Positions 40,799 through 48,844 of a DNA stretch of 64,000 nucleotides are shown piece by piece (the stretch's first letter is position 1; every line of letters begins with the position of its first letter). A program made the translations under genes and the position numbers. The notes below the pieces were generated by a model that had not been told where the DNA came from, did no database searches, and saw only the letters and a list, made by a program, of their open reading frames with translations. The stretch is taken from the NCBI RefSeq assembly GCF_004358205.1, contig NZ_SMYO01000004.1, positions 248,001 to 312,000 of the forward strand. The letters are read 5' to 3'. This DNA is from Bacillus salipaludis (GTDB taxonomy: Bacteria > Bacillota > Bacilli > Bacillales_B > DSM-18226).

Positions 40799-41305
40799 TT
40801 GGAAGATATTATCCTTGTAATTGTTCTTTTAATCTGTCTTTTTACAGATATAAAATCACGGAAAATATTAAATATTGTAACTTTACCTGCTATCGTTTTC
40901 GGCCTAGTTTATAACATACTTACGACTGGATTTGAAGGTTTTTTATATAGCGGCAAAGGTTTCCTAGCGGGACTCGGTTTACTTATTATTCCCTATTTAT
41001 TAGGTGGCATGGGAGCAGGTGATGTAAAACTAATGACAGTAATTGGGGTATTAATGGGAAGCAATTTCGTTTTTTATTCGTTCATTTACACAGCCTTAAT
41101 CGGAGGAGCAATTGCTCTAATACTGATTATTAAGAAGAAAGGTCTAATAAATATCATTAAATCCATATTTTTCAATGTTGTTTTTTTCAGAAGTAATCTT
41201 GGTTCAATACTTTTATCAAAGGATAAAAAAAGTAGTATTTCATTCCCATATGGAGTAGCGATTTTCTTTGGTACATTATGCACACTTGTCTGGGGTGGTT
41301 TTTAA
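40799..41305 (+). CDS. tadV: Prepilin peptidase, TadV/CpaA type
   Basis: A 168-residue membrane aspartic protease that cleaves Flp and TadE-type prepilins. The two catalytic aspartates are Asp17 (FTDIKSRKI) and Asp75 (GMGAGDVKLM, the GxGD motif). It lacks the N-methylase domain of PilD, as expected for TadV. Starts at TTG 40799 behind AAGGGGGA; no ATG is better placed. The stop codon shares a base with the tadE start. Confidence 0.9.
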   Translation: MEDIILVIVLLICLFTDIKSRKILNIVTLPAIVFGLVYNILTTGFEGFLYSGKGFLAGLGLLIIPYLLGGMGAGDVKLMTVIGVLMGSNFVFYSFIYTALIGGAIALILIIKKKGLINIIKSIFFNVVFFRSNLGSILLSKDKKSSISFPYGVAIFFGTLCTLVWGGF

Positions 41306-41679
41306 TGAAATCGGAAAAAGGTCAATCTCTGGTTGAGTTTGCATTGATTCTGCCTATCTTAGTGTTATTGCTGTTTGGAATTATTGACTTTGCGCGAATT
41401 TTTCATGTGTATTTGACCATGGATCATGCGGGTAGAGAAGCAGCACGGGCAGCAAGTATTGGTAAAGATGATAGTACAATCAAAAGCACAGCTGTTTCCG
41501 ATGCATCAAGCATTGGCTTAACAGCAGATAAAGTAGGGGTTACTCCTTCAGGAACAAAAACATCTGGATCAAATATAAGTATAACAATTACTTATCCTAT
41601 AACATTTCTTACCCCAGTAATTGGAAACATTGTTGGACCGATAACTTTAACAGATACCACTGTAATGAGGGTGGAATAA
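41305..41679 (+). CDS. tadE: TadE-like pseudopilin
   Basis: A 124-residue minor pilin-like protein. N-terminal leader MKSEKG is followed by QSLVEFALILPILVLLLFG (cleavage after Gly6, Glu at +5) and the TadE helix continuation IIDFARIF, then AGREAARAAS. The C-terminal part is a small beta-rich extracellular domain. The frame extends upstream to 41278 within tadV, but ATG 41305 overlaps the tadV stop and gives a proper prepilin leader. Confidence 0.9.
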   Translation: MKSEKGQSLVEFALILPILVLLLFGIIDFARIFHVYLTMDHAGREAARAASIGKDDSTIKSTAVSDASSIGLTADKVGVTPSGTKTSGSNISITITYPITFLTPVIGNIVGPITLTDTTVMRVE

Positions 41680-42627
41680 ATGAAAAGATTTTTAAGCTTG
41701 TTAAAATTGCGAGATGAAAGCGGTGCGGCTTTAGTAATAGTGGCTATTTCAATGGTTGCTCTTCTAGGTCTCACTGCTTTAGTGATAGATGGCGGCAGGC
41801 TTTATTTAGAGAAAAGCAAGTTGCAAAAGGCTGTTGATGCGGCTGTTCTAGCAGGAGCTCAAGGATTAACAACAAATCAGGCGCGGGCAATCGAAAATGC
41901 TGAAGATGTCTCACAAAAAAATGGCTATCCACTAATAAAAGACAATTTAACCTTAACAAATGATTCTATTAAGGCGGTTAAGCAAATTAATGTTCCACTG
42001 ACTTTTGCAAGAGTATTGGGAATAAATACTGCAGATGTTAGTGCTACAGCAAAAGCTATTATTGCACCATTAAAATCCGCTAAAGGAATTGCCCCGATTG
42101 CGGTAGAAAAAAGCGCAGTTCCGGATAAAACAAATATCACATGTGGAAATGTAGAAAATGAGTCGGGAAAAAATAGCCCCGGGAATTGCGGGTTTCTTGA
42201 TATAGATGGGAACGGGGCACCTGATGTAGAGGATGGAATTAAAAATGGGAGCAAAAAGATGGTCTCAATAGGTGATAAAGTTTCTACAGAAACAGGTGAC
42301 ATGAATGGACCCATTAAAAAGGCTGTTGAAACTGACTCTGACTCTTTAATTAATAGTGACAAAGACAAAGATTGGTGTCAGTCTGCGGCTACTGCTGATA
42401 ACACTTGTAAACGGGTAATTTATATAGCTATTATTGATTCCTGGGAGAGCATCAATGGTAAAAAGCAAGTTGAAATTCTAGGTTTTGCTCCCTTTTGGGT
42501 CAAGGAATATGATAGTCAAGGAAAAAATAAAAGTATCGTAGGACAATTTATTAATTCCGTCACTGCAGGGGAAATTGGTGAATCTGGCAGCTACAATTAT
42601 TTAAAAGGCGTCAAGCTTGTAGAGTGA
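41680..42627 (+). CDS. tadG: TadG-like pilus assembly protein
   Basis: A 315-residue protein with the Flp-pilus-assembly TadG N-terminus: short leader, then SGAALVIVAISMVALLGLTA as the membrane helix and LVIDGGRLYLEKSKLQKAVDAAVLAGAQ. The Glu at +5 of true prepilins is absent. The rest is extracellular, with cysteines near residues 155, 168, 245 and 254 that may form disulfides. No von Willebrand domain is obvious, unlike longer TadG proteins. ATG follows the tadE stop directly. Confidence 0.85.
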   Translation: MKRFLSLLKLRDESGAALVIVAISMVALLGLTALVIDGGRLYLEKSKLQKAVDAAVLAGAQGLTTNQARAIENAEDVSQKNGYPLIKDNLTLTNDSIKAVKQINVPLTFARVLGINTADVSATAKAIIAPLKSAKGIAPIAVEKSAVPDKTNITCGNVENESGKNSPGNCGFLDIDGNGAPDVEDGIKNGSKKMVSIGDKVSTETGDMNGPIKKAVETDSDSLINSDKDKDWCQSAATADNTCKRVIYIAIIDSWESINGKKQVEILGFAPFWVKEYDSQGKNKSIVGQFINSVTAGEIGESGSYNYLKGVKLVE

Positions 42628-42660
42628 AACTGGAAAGTCGTTGAAATAGGGGAGGACACT

Positions 42661-43248
42661 ATGAACACAAAAAAAATTTGGATCATTTCATTAATATTGG
42701 GAATAGCTTTTGCAGGTATTGCCTATCTGTCCATATTTTCGAAGGGGAAAGTCTCAGAAGCTTCTACTGTAGAGGTAACTCAGAAAAGCGATGAGAAAAA
42801 ATCGGATGAGGAACAAGCGAAAAAAGAAGAAGCACTAAAAAGGGAATTCAATAATCCGCTCGTTGTTGTAAGTAATGGCAAAAGGGCAATTTCGATCAAT
42901 GTTGACCCAGCACAAGGGGTTTCAGGGTATATTGCCCCGAATTCCAAAGTTGATGTAATTGCCTACGGAACGAAAAAAGATGATAAAACGAAAAAAGAAT
43001 ATAGATCAGCTGTGCTAGTTCTTGAAAATGTAAAAGTCCTATCTTCTGGTAAATCCAGTGACAACAAGGAAGAAGCCCTCCATTATGAATCCGTTACATT
43101 GGAGGTTACCCCAAAAGAAGGCGTTATGCTTAGTTTAGCTGCCAAAGATAAGGATGGGTTCTATTTAATGCTTAGAAATACAGAGGACCCAGATAAAGGA
43201 AAAGTTGGTCTTAAGCAAACAAGAGAAGTAATCAAAGAGGGGGATTAA
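42661..43248 (+). CDS. cpaB: Pilus assembly protein CpaB/RcpC-like (SAF domain)
   Basis: A 195-residue membrane-anchored protein: one N-terminal transmembrane helix (about 5-25), a charged Lys/Glu-rich linker (about 35-60), then a SAF-like/RcpC domain (ISINVDPAQGVSGYIAPNSKVDVIAYG). In Gram-negatives RcpC contacts the secretin; no secretin exists here, so it probably works at the cell-wall side of the Tad machine. AGGGGAGGA precedes the ATG. Confidence 0.85.
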   Translation: MNTKKIWIISLILGIAFAGIAYLSIFSKGKVSEASTVEVTQKSDEKKSDEEQAKKEEALKREFNNPLVVVSNGKRAISINVDPAQGVSGYIAPNSKVDVIAYGTKKDDKTKKEYRSAVLVLENVKVLSSGKSSDNKEEALHYESVTLEVTPKEGVMLSLAAKDKDGFYLMLRNTEDPDKGKVGLKQTREVIKEGD

Positions 43249-43254
43249 ATCGAA

Positions 43255-44466
43255 ATGAGCATAAACTGGGTTTATTTTTCTGATACGAATACACCTCCTG
43301 GAGAAATAAAATCACTTTTAGAAAAGAAGCAGTTCCGATTAACTGCGACCAACGAAATTGATAGACTCCGATCGCTTTTAATTGAGAATAATCAATCCGT
43401 ATTATTTATAAAATCTCATACACTTTACAATGTATTTGATTTTTGTCAGGAAATATCTGTTCTTTACCCGCATGTTTATATCATCTTAATTGTACCTGAT
43501 AACTTAGAAAACCTGAAAAAAGCAATGTTGATGGGGGCTTCGGATTCCTTGCGTTCGTCGTACACTCAGGAAGAACTGAATGATGCAATTGAGCACGCAA
43601 AGAAATATATGCAGCACCGGGCAAAGAAGGACCAAGGCTTAGTTAATTTAATAAAAGAAAAAAGTAAAGTAATTGCCGTTACCAATCCAAAGGGCGGCGT
43701 GGGCAGGACAATTGTAACCGTTAATCTAGCTGTAGCGTTCGCGAAAATGGGGAAAAAAGTGGCTGTAATTGATGGAAACCTCCAATTTGGTGAGGTGGCC
43801 ATGTATTTTAATGTAAAACCGAAAAAAACGATATATGAATGGGTAAAGGAAGGATATGGCAGCGAACAATATTCAATCAACCAATATATGACCACTGTTG
43901 AGGGCAATGTCTCGATTCTTGCCGCTCCTCCTCGTCCAGAGTTCTTTGAAGGAATTTCAGAGAATCATATAAAAGCAGCCGTCAACGAAGCAAAGAAACT
44001 ATTCGATATTGTCTTAATTGATATGCCGATTCACATATCAGAAATTCATTTACGATACCTTGATTTAGCCGATGAGATTTTACTAGTAACGCAAAATGAA
44101 GTTTCCGTTTTAAGATTAAATCAACTCTATTTAGAGATGTTAGAATCGATTAACTTAAAGGATCGCGTAAAACTAATTTTGAACCGTTTTGTAAAGAAAC
44201 AGGGACTTGATATTAAAAAAATTGAAGCAATCTTAGGGTTGAATATCTTTTTCACCCTGCCGGATCAAGTAAATGTTGCGTCCTCCTCGATAAAAACAGG
44301 GCAGCCGTTTATTCTCTCGAACTCACGGAGCCAGCTTGGGAAGGCTGTTTTAAAGCTTTCAGAAAAGCTAATTGATCAAAAAATTGGTGAGACCAAGAAA
44401 TTAAAAAAAGTAAAACGCTGGTCTCTATTTGGAAAGAGAGGAGAACAAAGGAATGTCACTATTTAA
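43255..44466 (+). CDS. tadZ: TadZ/CpaE-like ParA-type ATPase
   Basis: A 403-residue localisation factor for Tad pili. The N-terminal 120 residues form a receiver-like domain. A MinD/ParA ATPase follows, with a deviant Walker A KGGVGRT at residues 146-152, DGNLQFGEV (switch I) and VLIDMPIH near 256. A basic C-terminus ends KRWSLFGKRGEQRN. Start ATG behind AGAGGGGGA. It overlaps tadA by 14 bp. Confidence 0.88.
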   Translation: MSINWVYFSDTNTPPGEIKSLLEKKQFRLTATNEIDRLRSLLIENNQSVLFIKSHTLYNVFDFCQEISVLYPHVYIILIVPDNLENLKKAMLMGASDSLRSSYTQEELNDAIEHAKKYMQHRAKKDQGLVNLIKEKSKVIAVTNPKGGVGRTIVTVNLAVAFAKMGKKVAVIDGNLQFGEVAMYFNVKPKKTIYEWVKEGYGSEQYSINQYMTTVEGNVSILAAPPRPEFFEGISENHIKAAVNEAKKLFDIVLIDMPIHISEIHLRYLDLADEILLVTQNEVSVLRLNQLYLEMLESINLKDRVKLILNRFVKKQGLDIKKIEAILGLNIFFTLPDQVNVASSSIKTGQPFILSNSRSQLGKAVLKLSEKLIDQKIGETKKLKKVKRWSLFGKRGEQRNVTI

Positions 44467-45841
44467 ACGGTATAAAGAGGAAGCGGCTGCAACGATTACA
44501 CCAAATGCATCAAGTACACCAAGTATACAAAGTAAACCCATCAAAGAGGTCCAAGAGTCTCCGGCTATAAAAAAATCACAGGAATTTTGGAACATAGAAG
44601 CAAGTCTTCACAATTATCTAGTAGAAGAGTTGAAAAAGTATCCTAGTCAGAATAAAGAGCAGGAGAAAATGAAAATAGAGGAATTAGGAGAAGCCTTTTT
44701 TAATGAAGAAGGCGGACGATTAACCTTTGAGGAAAAGCAAGAAATTTTTGAATACGTAAAGGATGAATTGCTTGCATATGGTCCGATTACTCCCCTGTTA
44801 GAGAACCCATTAATTAGTGAGGTAATGGTCAATTGTCATGATGAAATTTATTATGAACAAAACGGAAAGATTACTAGGAGTAATGTAAGCTTTATGGATG
44901 ACCAGCATGTTATGAGGGTAATCGAGCGGATTGTTGCCCCCATTGGCCGTCGAGTCGATGAAAGTTCTCCGATGGTGGATGCTCGCCTGCCGGATGGCTC
45001 GCGTGTGAATGCAATTATTCCTCCACTTGCTTTAAAGGGACCGAGTTTGACAATACGGAAATTCTCGGATACTCCTTTTACCATTAAAGATTTAGTCGAA
45101 TTTGGAACATTAAGTGAGGAAATGGCGGAATTCCTCGATATTTGTGTTAAGTCCAAACTCAATATTTTTATCAGCGGCGGTACAGGCTCTGGGAAGACTT
45201 CAACCTTAAATGTTCTCTCTTCCTTTATCCCAAATCGTGAACGAATTGTTACCATCGAAGATGCAGCAGAGCTTAAACTTCATCAGGAACATATTGTTTC
45301 GCTCGAATCCCGTCCTGCGAATATCGAAGGAAAAGGGCAAATTTCAATTCGTGATTTAGTCCGGAACTCGCTGCGGATGCGGCCTGACCGGATAGTAGTT
45401 GGGGAGGTTCGTGGAGCCGAAGCACTGGATATGCTTCAAGCAATGAATACCGGTCATGACGGCAGCTTAAGTACTGGGCACGCTAACTCCCCTAGAGATA
45501 TCCTTTCCCGCTTGGAAACCATGGTGTTGATGGCAGGCTATGAGCTTCCTGTCAGGGCAATCCGTGAACAGATTGCCAATGCCATCAATTTGATTGTTCA
45601 TCAGTCAAGATTAAAGGATGGTACGAGAAAAATAACCCATATAACGGAAGTACTGGGAATGGAAGGCGATACAATCGTTCTTCAGGATCTGTTTTTATTT
45701 AAAGAAAAGGGACATAATGGCGATGGTCTGATTCAAGGAAGCTTTATTAGCACAGGTATCAGGCCAAAGTTCACAGAGCAGCTTGAATTAAATGGATACT
45801 CCTTGCCTGCTTCTTGGTTTGTTGGAGAGTGGTTTAATTGA
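44453..45841 (+). CDS. tadA: Tad secretion ATPase TadA/CpaF
   Basis: Hexameric type II/IV secretion ATPase (462 aa) that powers pilus assembly. N-terminal helical domain (about 45-150), then the RecA-like motor: Walker A GGTGSGKTS at 242-250, Asp box and Walker B around RDLVRNSLRMRPDRIVVGEVRG, and His box TGHDGSLSTGHANS. The frame begins at 44429, but ACAAAGGA serves ATG 44453. It overlaps tadB by 4 bp. Confidence 0.93.
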   Translation: MSLFKRYKEEAAATITPNASSTPSIQSKPIKEVQESPAIKKSQEFWNIEASLHNYLVEELKKYPSQNKEQEKMKIEELGEAFFNEEGGRLTFEEKQEIFEYVKDELLAYGPITPLLENPLISEVMVNCHDEIYYEQNGKITRSNVSFMDDQHVMRVIERIVAPIGRRVDESSPMVDARLPDGSRVNAIIPPLALKGPSLTIRKFSDTPFTIKDLVEFGTLSEEMAEFLDICVKSKLNIFISGGTGSGKTSTLNVLSSFIPNRERIVTIEDAAELKLHQEHIVSLESRPANIEGKGQISIRDLVRNSLRMRPDRIVVGEVRGAEALDMLQAMNTGHDGSLSTGHANSPRDILSRLETMVLMAGYELPVRAIREQIANAINLIVHQSRLKDGTRKITHITEVLGMEGDTIVLQDLFLFKEKGHNGDGLIQGSFISTGIRPKFTEQLELNGYSLPASWFVGEWFN

Positions 45842-46800
45842 AATTAGTCATCGAATTGGTCTTTGTATTTTTAGTCGTTAGTATTTCGATGTATCTTATC
45901 TTAAGCGGGTTTTCAAAAAAGAGGAGAATGAATCACCGAATCAAGGAGTTTTTGCCAGTTTCGCAAGCGGAAGAGGATGAAAGTAAGAAAGAAAAAAGAC
46001 CACCGCTTTCTAAACAGTTTATTCTTTCTCTATCAAATATGTTTAAAAATGTTCAATTTAGCAGGAAAACAGAAAAAATGCTAGTAGAAGCTGGTAGTGG
46101 ATTGAGGCCGGAGGAGTTTTTTGCGTTGAGAATTTTAGCCTCTGCCGGTTTCGGACTATTCACAGCTTTCCTAAGCCTGCCATGGTTTCTTTCTGCTATT
46201 GCGGTAATTATTGGTTATGCCATTCCCCATTATTTTATGAAACAAAAACGAAAAAAACGGTTAACTCGGTTGTCCTATCAGTTAATCGAAGTCTTGGGGA
46301 TGATGGCTAATTCCATGAGGGCAGGCTTTAGCTTTATGCAAGCAATGCAGCTTGTTGGCAAAGAAATTCCAGACCCGCTTGGTCCAGAATTTGATCGGAT
46401 TGTAAGACAGGCAGGACTTGGGATGCCATTAGAGGATGTATTTGAAGAATTAATTGACCGATTACCTAACAAAGAATTGGAAGTTGTCGTTCAGGCCATT
46501 CTTGCACAAAGGAAGAGCGGCGGAAATCTTGCTGAGCTATTGGAAACAATGGAAGAAACAATTAGAGGCAGAGTCCGAGTGCTTGAAGAACTAAATACGT
46601 TAACAGCGCAGGGAAGAATGTCATCTTGGATCATCACCTTACTGCCGGTTGGACTTGGCTTATATTTAGCGTTTGTCAGCAAAGATTATTTTTCACCAAT
46701 GCTGCATCATCCATTGGGATGGGCAATGCTCACTGTAGGCAGTGTCTTCATCATTATTGGGTGGGGGGTAATCCAGAAAATCATCCGAATTGAGGTGTAG
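45838..46800 (+). CDS. tadB: Tad inner-membrane platform protein TadB
   Basis: A 320-residue platform protein with a T2SSF domain (about 155-285, LIEVLGMMANSMRAGFSFMQAMQLV), one N-terminal helix, a helix pair near 95-130, and C-terminal helices. Starts at TTG 45838, overlapping the tadA stop (TTGA); an upstream TTGGAGAG gives a ribosome site. Works with TadC as the rotor under TadA. Confidence 0.88.
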   Translation: MKLVIELVFVFLVVSISMYLILSGFSKKRRMNHRIKEFLPVSQAEEDESKKEKRPPLSKQFILSLSNMFKNVQFSRKTEKMLVEAGSGLRPEEFFALRILASAGFGLFTAFLSLPWFLSAIAVIIGYAIPHYFMKQKRKKRLTRLSYQLIEVLGMMANSMRAGFSFMQAMQLVGKEIPDPLGPEFDRIVRQAGLGMPLEDVFEELIDRLPNKELEVVVQAILAQRKSGGNLAELLETMEETIRGRVRVLEELNTLTAQGRMSSWIITLLPVGLGLYLAFVSKDYFSPMLHHPLGWAMLTVGSVFIIIGWGVIQKIIRIEV

Positions 46801-46805
46801 GGTTC

Positions 46806-47738
46806 ATGTTGAACTTTGTTTTCGTTGTTCTATCTGCCGCATTTGCAACCTTCGTAGTGGCAGGTTCCTTGTTAACTATTTTCAAAAAGGAAATTGCTTT
46901 CAACGAACGTGTTGGAAAGTTTTTTGGGGAAACAGTTAAAAAAGAAACAAATAATTCTTTAAGAAAAAAGAATGATGACAGGTTAAGAGAGCTTTTTGAT
47001 CGGTATTGGAATAAGGGAACCAATTTATTAAATCAAAAGGTTTCCAAAGTGGAAAGAAAAAAACTAGATATCCTTTTAAGGGATGCGGGCTACCCTTTCA
47101 AGTCCGCAATCGATTTTAGGCTTTTTCAATTTGTATTGAGTATTGGTATAAGTGTGCCGATCGTTCTCTTTTTATTGCCAGTTGCGGACAATAAAATGTT
47201 AGTGTGGTTGATGGCAATCACTATGGCGATTTTTGGATTCCGGCTTCCTGTGTTCCAGCTTGGGAAGAAAAAAACAGCAAGGGTTAAAGAAATTAATAAA
47301 TCAATGGCTGATTTTTTTGATACGGTAAACCTTTTGCTTGAGGCAGGGATGGGGCTGGATTTGGCACTCGCAGAGGTGTCAAAAAAATATAAAGGTCCGC
47401 TGTCAGAAGAGTTTCTTCGAACATTAGAGGATATGAAGCTTGGTAAATCAAGAAGAGAAGCTTTTTACGAGCTTCGGAAGCGTGTCCCATCTGATTCGTT
47501 TCAGAGTGTGATTACCTCGTTGATTCAAGCGGATCAGCTTGGGATTGGAATGGCAAAGGTTTTAGGGAATCTTACCGTACGTGTACGTGAACAGAGACGT
47601 GAAGCTGCAAGAGAACAGGCGATGAAGGCACCAGTAAAAATGCTGTTTCCAATGGTGTTTTTCATTTTTCCAGCATTATTTATTGTCATATTGGGACCTC
47701 TAGTTATTACGTTAATCACAAAGGGTCTAGGAGGATAA
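46806..47738 (+). CDS. tadC: Tad inner-membrane platform protein TadC
   Basis: Second platform protein (310 aa) with a T2SSF domain (about 165-280: MADFFDTVNLLLEAGMGLDLALAEVS and SDSFQSVITSLIQADQLGIGMAKVL), preceded by two membrane helices and followed by a C-terminal helix. It is the last structural gene of the operon, 5 bp behind tadB, with AGGTGTAGGG as ribosome site. Confidence 0.88.
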   Translation: MLNFVFVVLSAAFATFVVAGSLLTIFKKEIAFNERVGKFFGETVKKETNNSLRKKNDDRLRELFDRYWNKGTNLLNQKVSKVERKKLDILLRDAGYPFKSAIDFRLFQFVLSIGISVPIVLFLLPVADNKMLVWLMAITMAIFGFRLPVFQLGKKKTARVKEINKSMADFFDTVNLLLEAGMGLDLALAEVSKKYKGPLSEEFLRTLEDMKLGKSRREAFYELRKRVPSDSFQSVITSLIQADQLGIGMAKVLGNLTVRVREQRREAAREQAMKAPVKMLFPMVFFIFPALFIVILGPLVITLITKGLGG

Positions 47739-47816
47739 ATATTTTTTTAAATGTTTTGTTCTTTATTGTGAATGAAAAGTACAACAAAAAGAATCTGCTA
47801 GTCAAGGAGAGATTTT

Positions 47817-48149
47817 ATGGAAGGAACTAAACTCAAATTACTTCGTGAAGAAAAAGGTTTATCAATAAGCCAGTTAAGTGAGTTATCGGGTATTTCAAAG
47901 TCTTATTTAAGTTTAATTGAGCGGGATATCCAACGGAATCCTAGTATAGAAATATTAGATAAATTAGCAACAACTTTAAAGGTAGACATAGACCAATTCA
48001 TTAAAGGTAACCAAGATGGTGAAACAAAGATAAGCAGCGGCGTGATAAAGGGTACATTAAAGCTTGAAATCGAATTGTCCGAGGGTCAATTAAATACTCA
48101 AAAATTAAGGAAAATAAAGAATTTGATTCAAGAATTGAATACGGAGTAA
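47817..48149 (+). CDS. SinR-like XRE family repressor
   Basis: A 110-residue DNA-binding protein. The N-terminal XRE helix-turn-helix (about 5-60) is close to SinR. In particular, the recognition-helix segment SKSYLSLIERDIQRNPS can be compared with AKSYLSSIERNLQTNPS of B. subtilis SinR (memory). The C-terminal 45 residues form a different, probably dimerising, helical tail without an obvious SinI-binding module. An exact GTTCTTT box lies at 47758-47764 just upstream, and another upstream of flp. AAGGAGA precedes ATG 47817. It lies 78 bp behind tadC and is a candidate regulator of the Tad operon. Confidence 0.85.
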   Translation: MEGTKLKLLREEKGLSISQLSELSGISKSYLSLIERDIQRNPSIEILDKLATTLKVDIDQFIKGNQDGETKISSGVIKGTLKLEIELSEGQLNTQKLRKIKNLIQELNTE

Positions 48150-48160
48150 AACTAAACCAT

Positions 48161-48191
48161 GGTGATTTGTTATAAATCACCTTTCTTTATT
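48161..48191 (+). terminator. Terminator after the SinR-like gene
   Basis: GGTGATTT (48161-48168) pairs with AAATCACC (48174-48181), loop GTTAT, followed by a T-rich tract. Confidence 0.75.
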
Positions 48192-48277
48192 TTGTATGAA
48201 TATTCTCCCCTCCCTTCCCCCCAAAAATATTTTCTTCATTGAATTTTTTTCTCTCAAAGTAAACAGCCAATAAATCA

Positions 48278-48327
48278 TTGACAAAATGATTTCATCGCCA
48301 TTATAGTTAACTTTGTTAATAGTTAAC
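48278..48327 (+). promoter_or_regulatory. Promoter and MarR-type operator of the marR-mmpL operon
   Basis: TTGACA (48278-48283), about 18 bp, TATAGT (48302-48307). Two copies of palindromic GTTAAC (48306-48311 and 48322-48327) start inside the -10, 16 bp apart. The position fits autorepression by the adjacent MarR protein. Confidence 0.65.
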
Positions 48328-48379
48328 GAGTTGAACAATTAAACAGTAGAATCATTCGAGTGAGGTGAATCGATACATA

Positions 48380-48841
48380 ATGGCTGATAAAAACATTCAA
48401 GAATTAGTGGACCGTTATATCACGCTTTCCTTTTCCGTTAATAAAAAAGGGGAATCGCTTGTAAAAGAGCAAATTAGCAGTGATCTCACTAGTGACCAGC
48501 ACTATATGTTAAGGTATATCCACAAATCAGGTACCTGTACATCTACTGAATTGGCAGAAGTCTTTGAGGTGAAAAAAAGCGCCATCACTGCCATTATTAA
48601 TCGGATGTGGGAAAAGGGTTTAATTCAACGTACCCGTGATGAGAATGACCGGCGTGTAGTGTATCTAACGTTAACGGAGAAGGGCATTGACTTATTTGAA
48701 CAAACGGAGGATCGAATCTATAAATTAGTTGAATCCTTAATTACCCAATTCGATGAAACCGAAATCAAACAATTTTTAAATACGTATGAAAAGATAAATC
48801 GAATTCTTATCGAAAATAAAAAGCTACAGCAGGAGGAGTAA
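48380..48841 (+). CDS. MarR family transcriptional regulator
   Basis: Winged-helix repressor (153 aa). DNA-binding core: TSTELAEVFEVKKSAITAIINRMWEKGLIQRTRDENDRRVVYLTLTEKG in pieces around residues 57-105, with the Asp-Arg pair of the wing (DENDRR). N- and C-terminal helices dimerise. GAGGTGA at 48362-48368 fits ATG 48380; GTG 48365 is part of that site. It is followed after 3 bp by an MMPL exporter gene, the same arrangement as B. subtilis ydgJ-ydgH, so it probably represses that exporter. Confidence 0.9.
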   Translation: MADKNIQELVDRYITLSFSVNKKGESLVKEQISSDLTSDQHYMLRYIHKSGTCTSTELAEVFEVKKSAITAIINRMWEKGLIQRTRDENDRRVVYLTLTEKGIDLFEQTEDRIYKLVESLITQFDETEIKQFLNTYEKINRILIENKKLQQEE

Positions 48842-48844
48842 ACG

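Noticed and set aside
41680..42627. TadG as a true prepilin
   Set aside because: The Glu at +5 after the Gly is missing, so processing by TadV is doubtful; it is kept as a TadG-like assembly protein.
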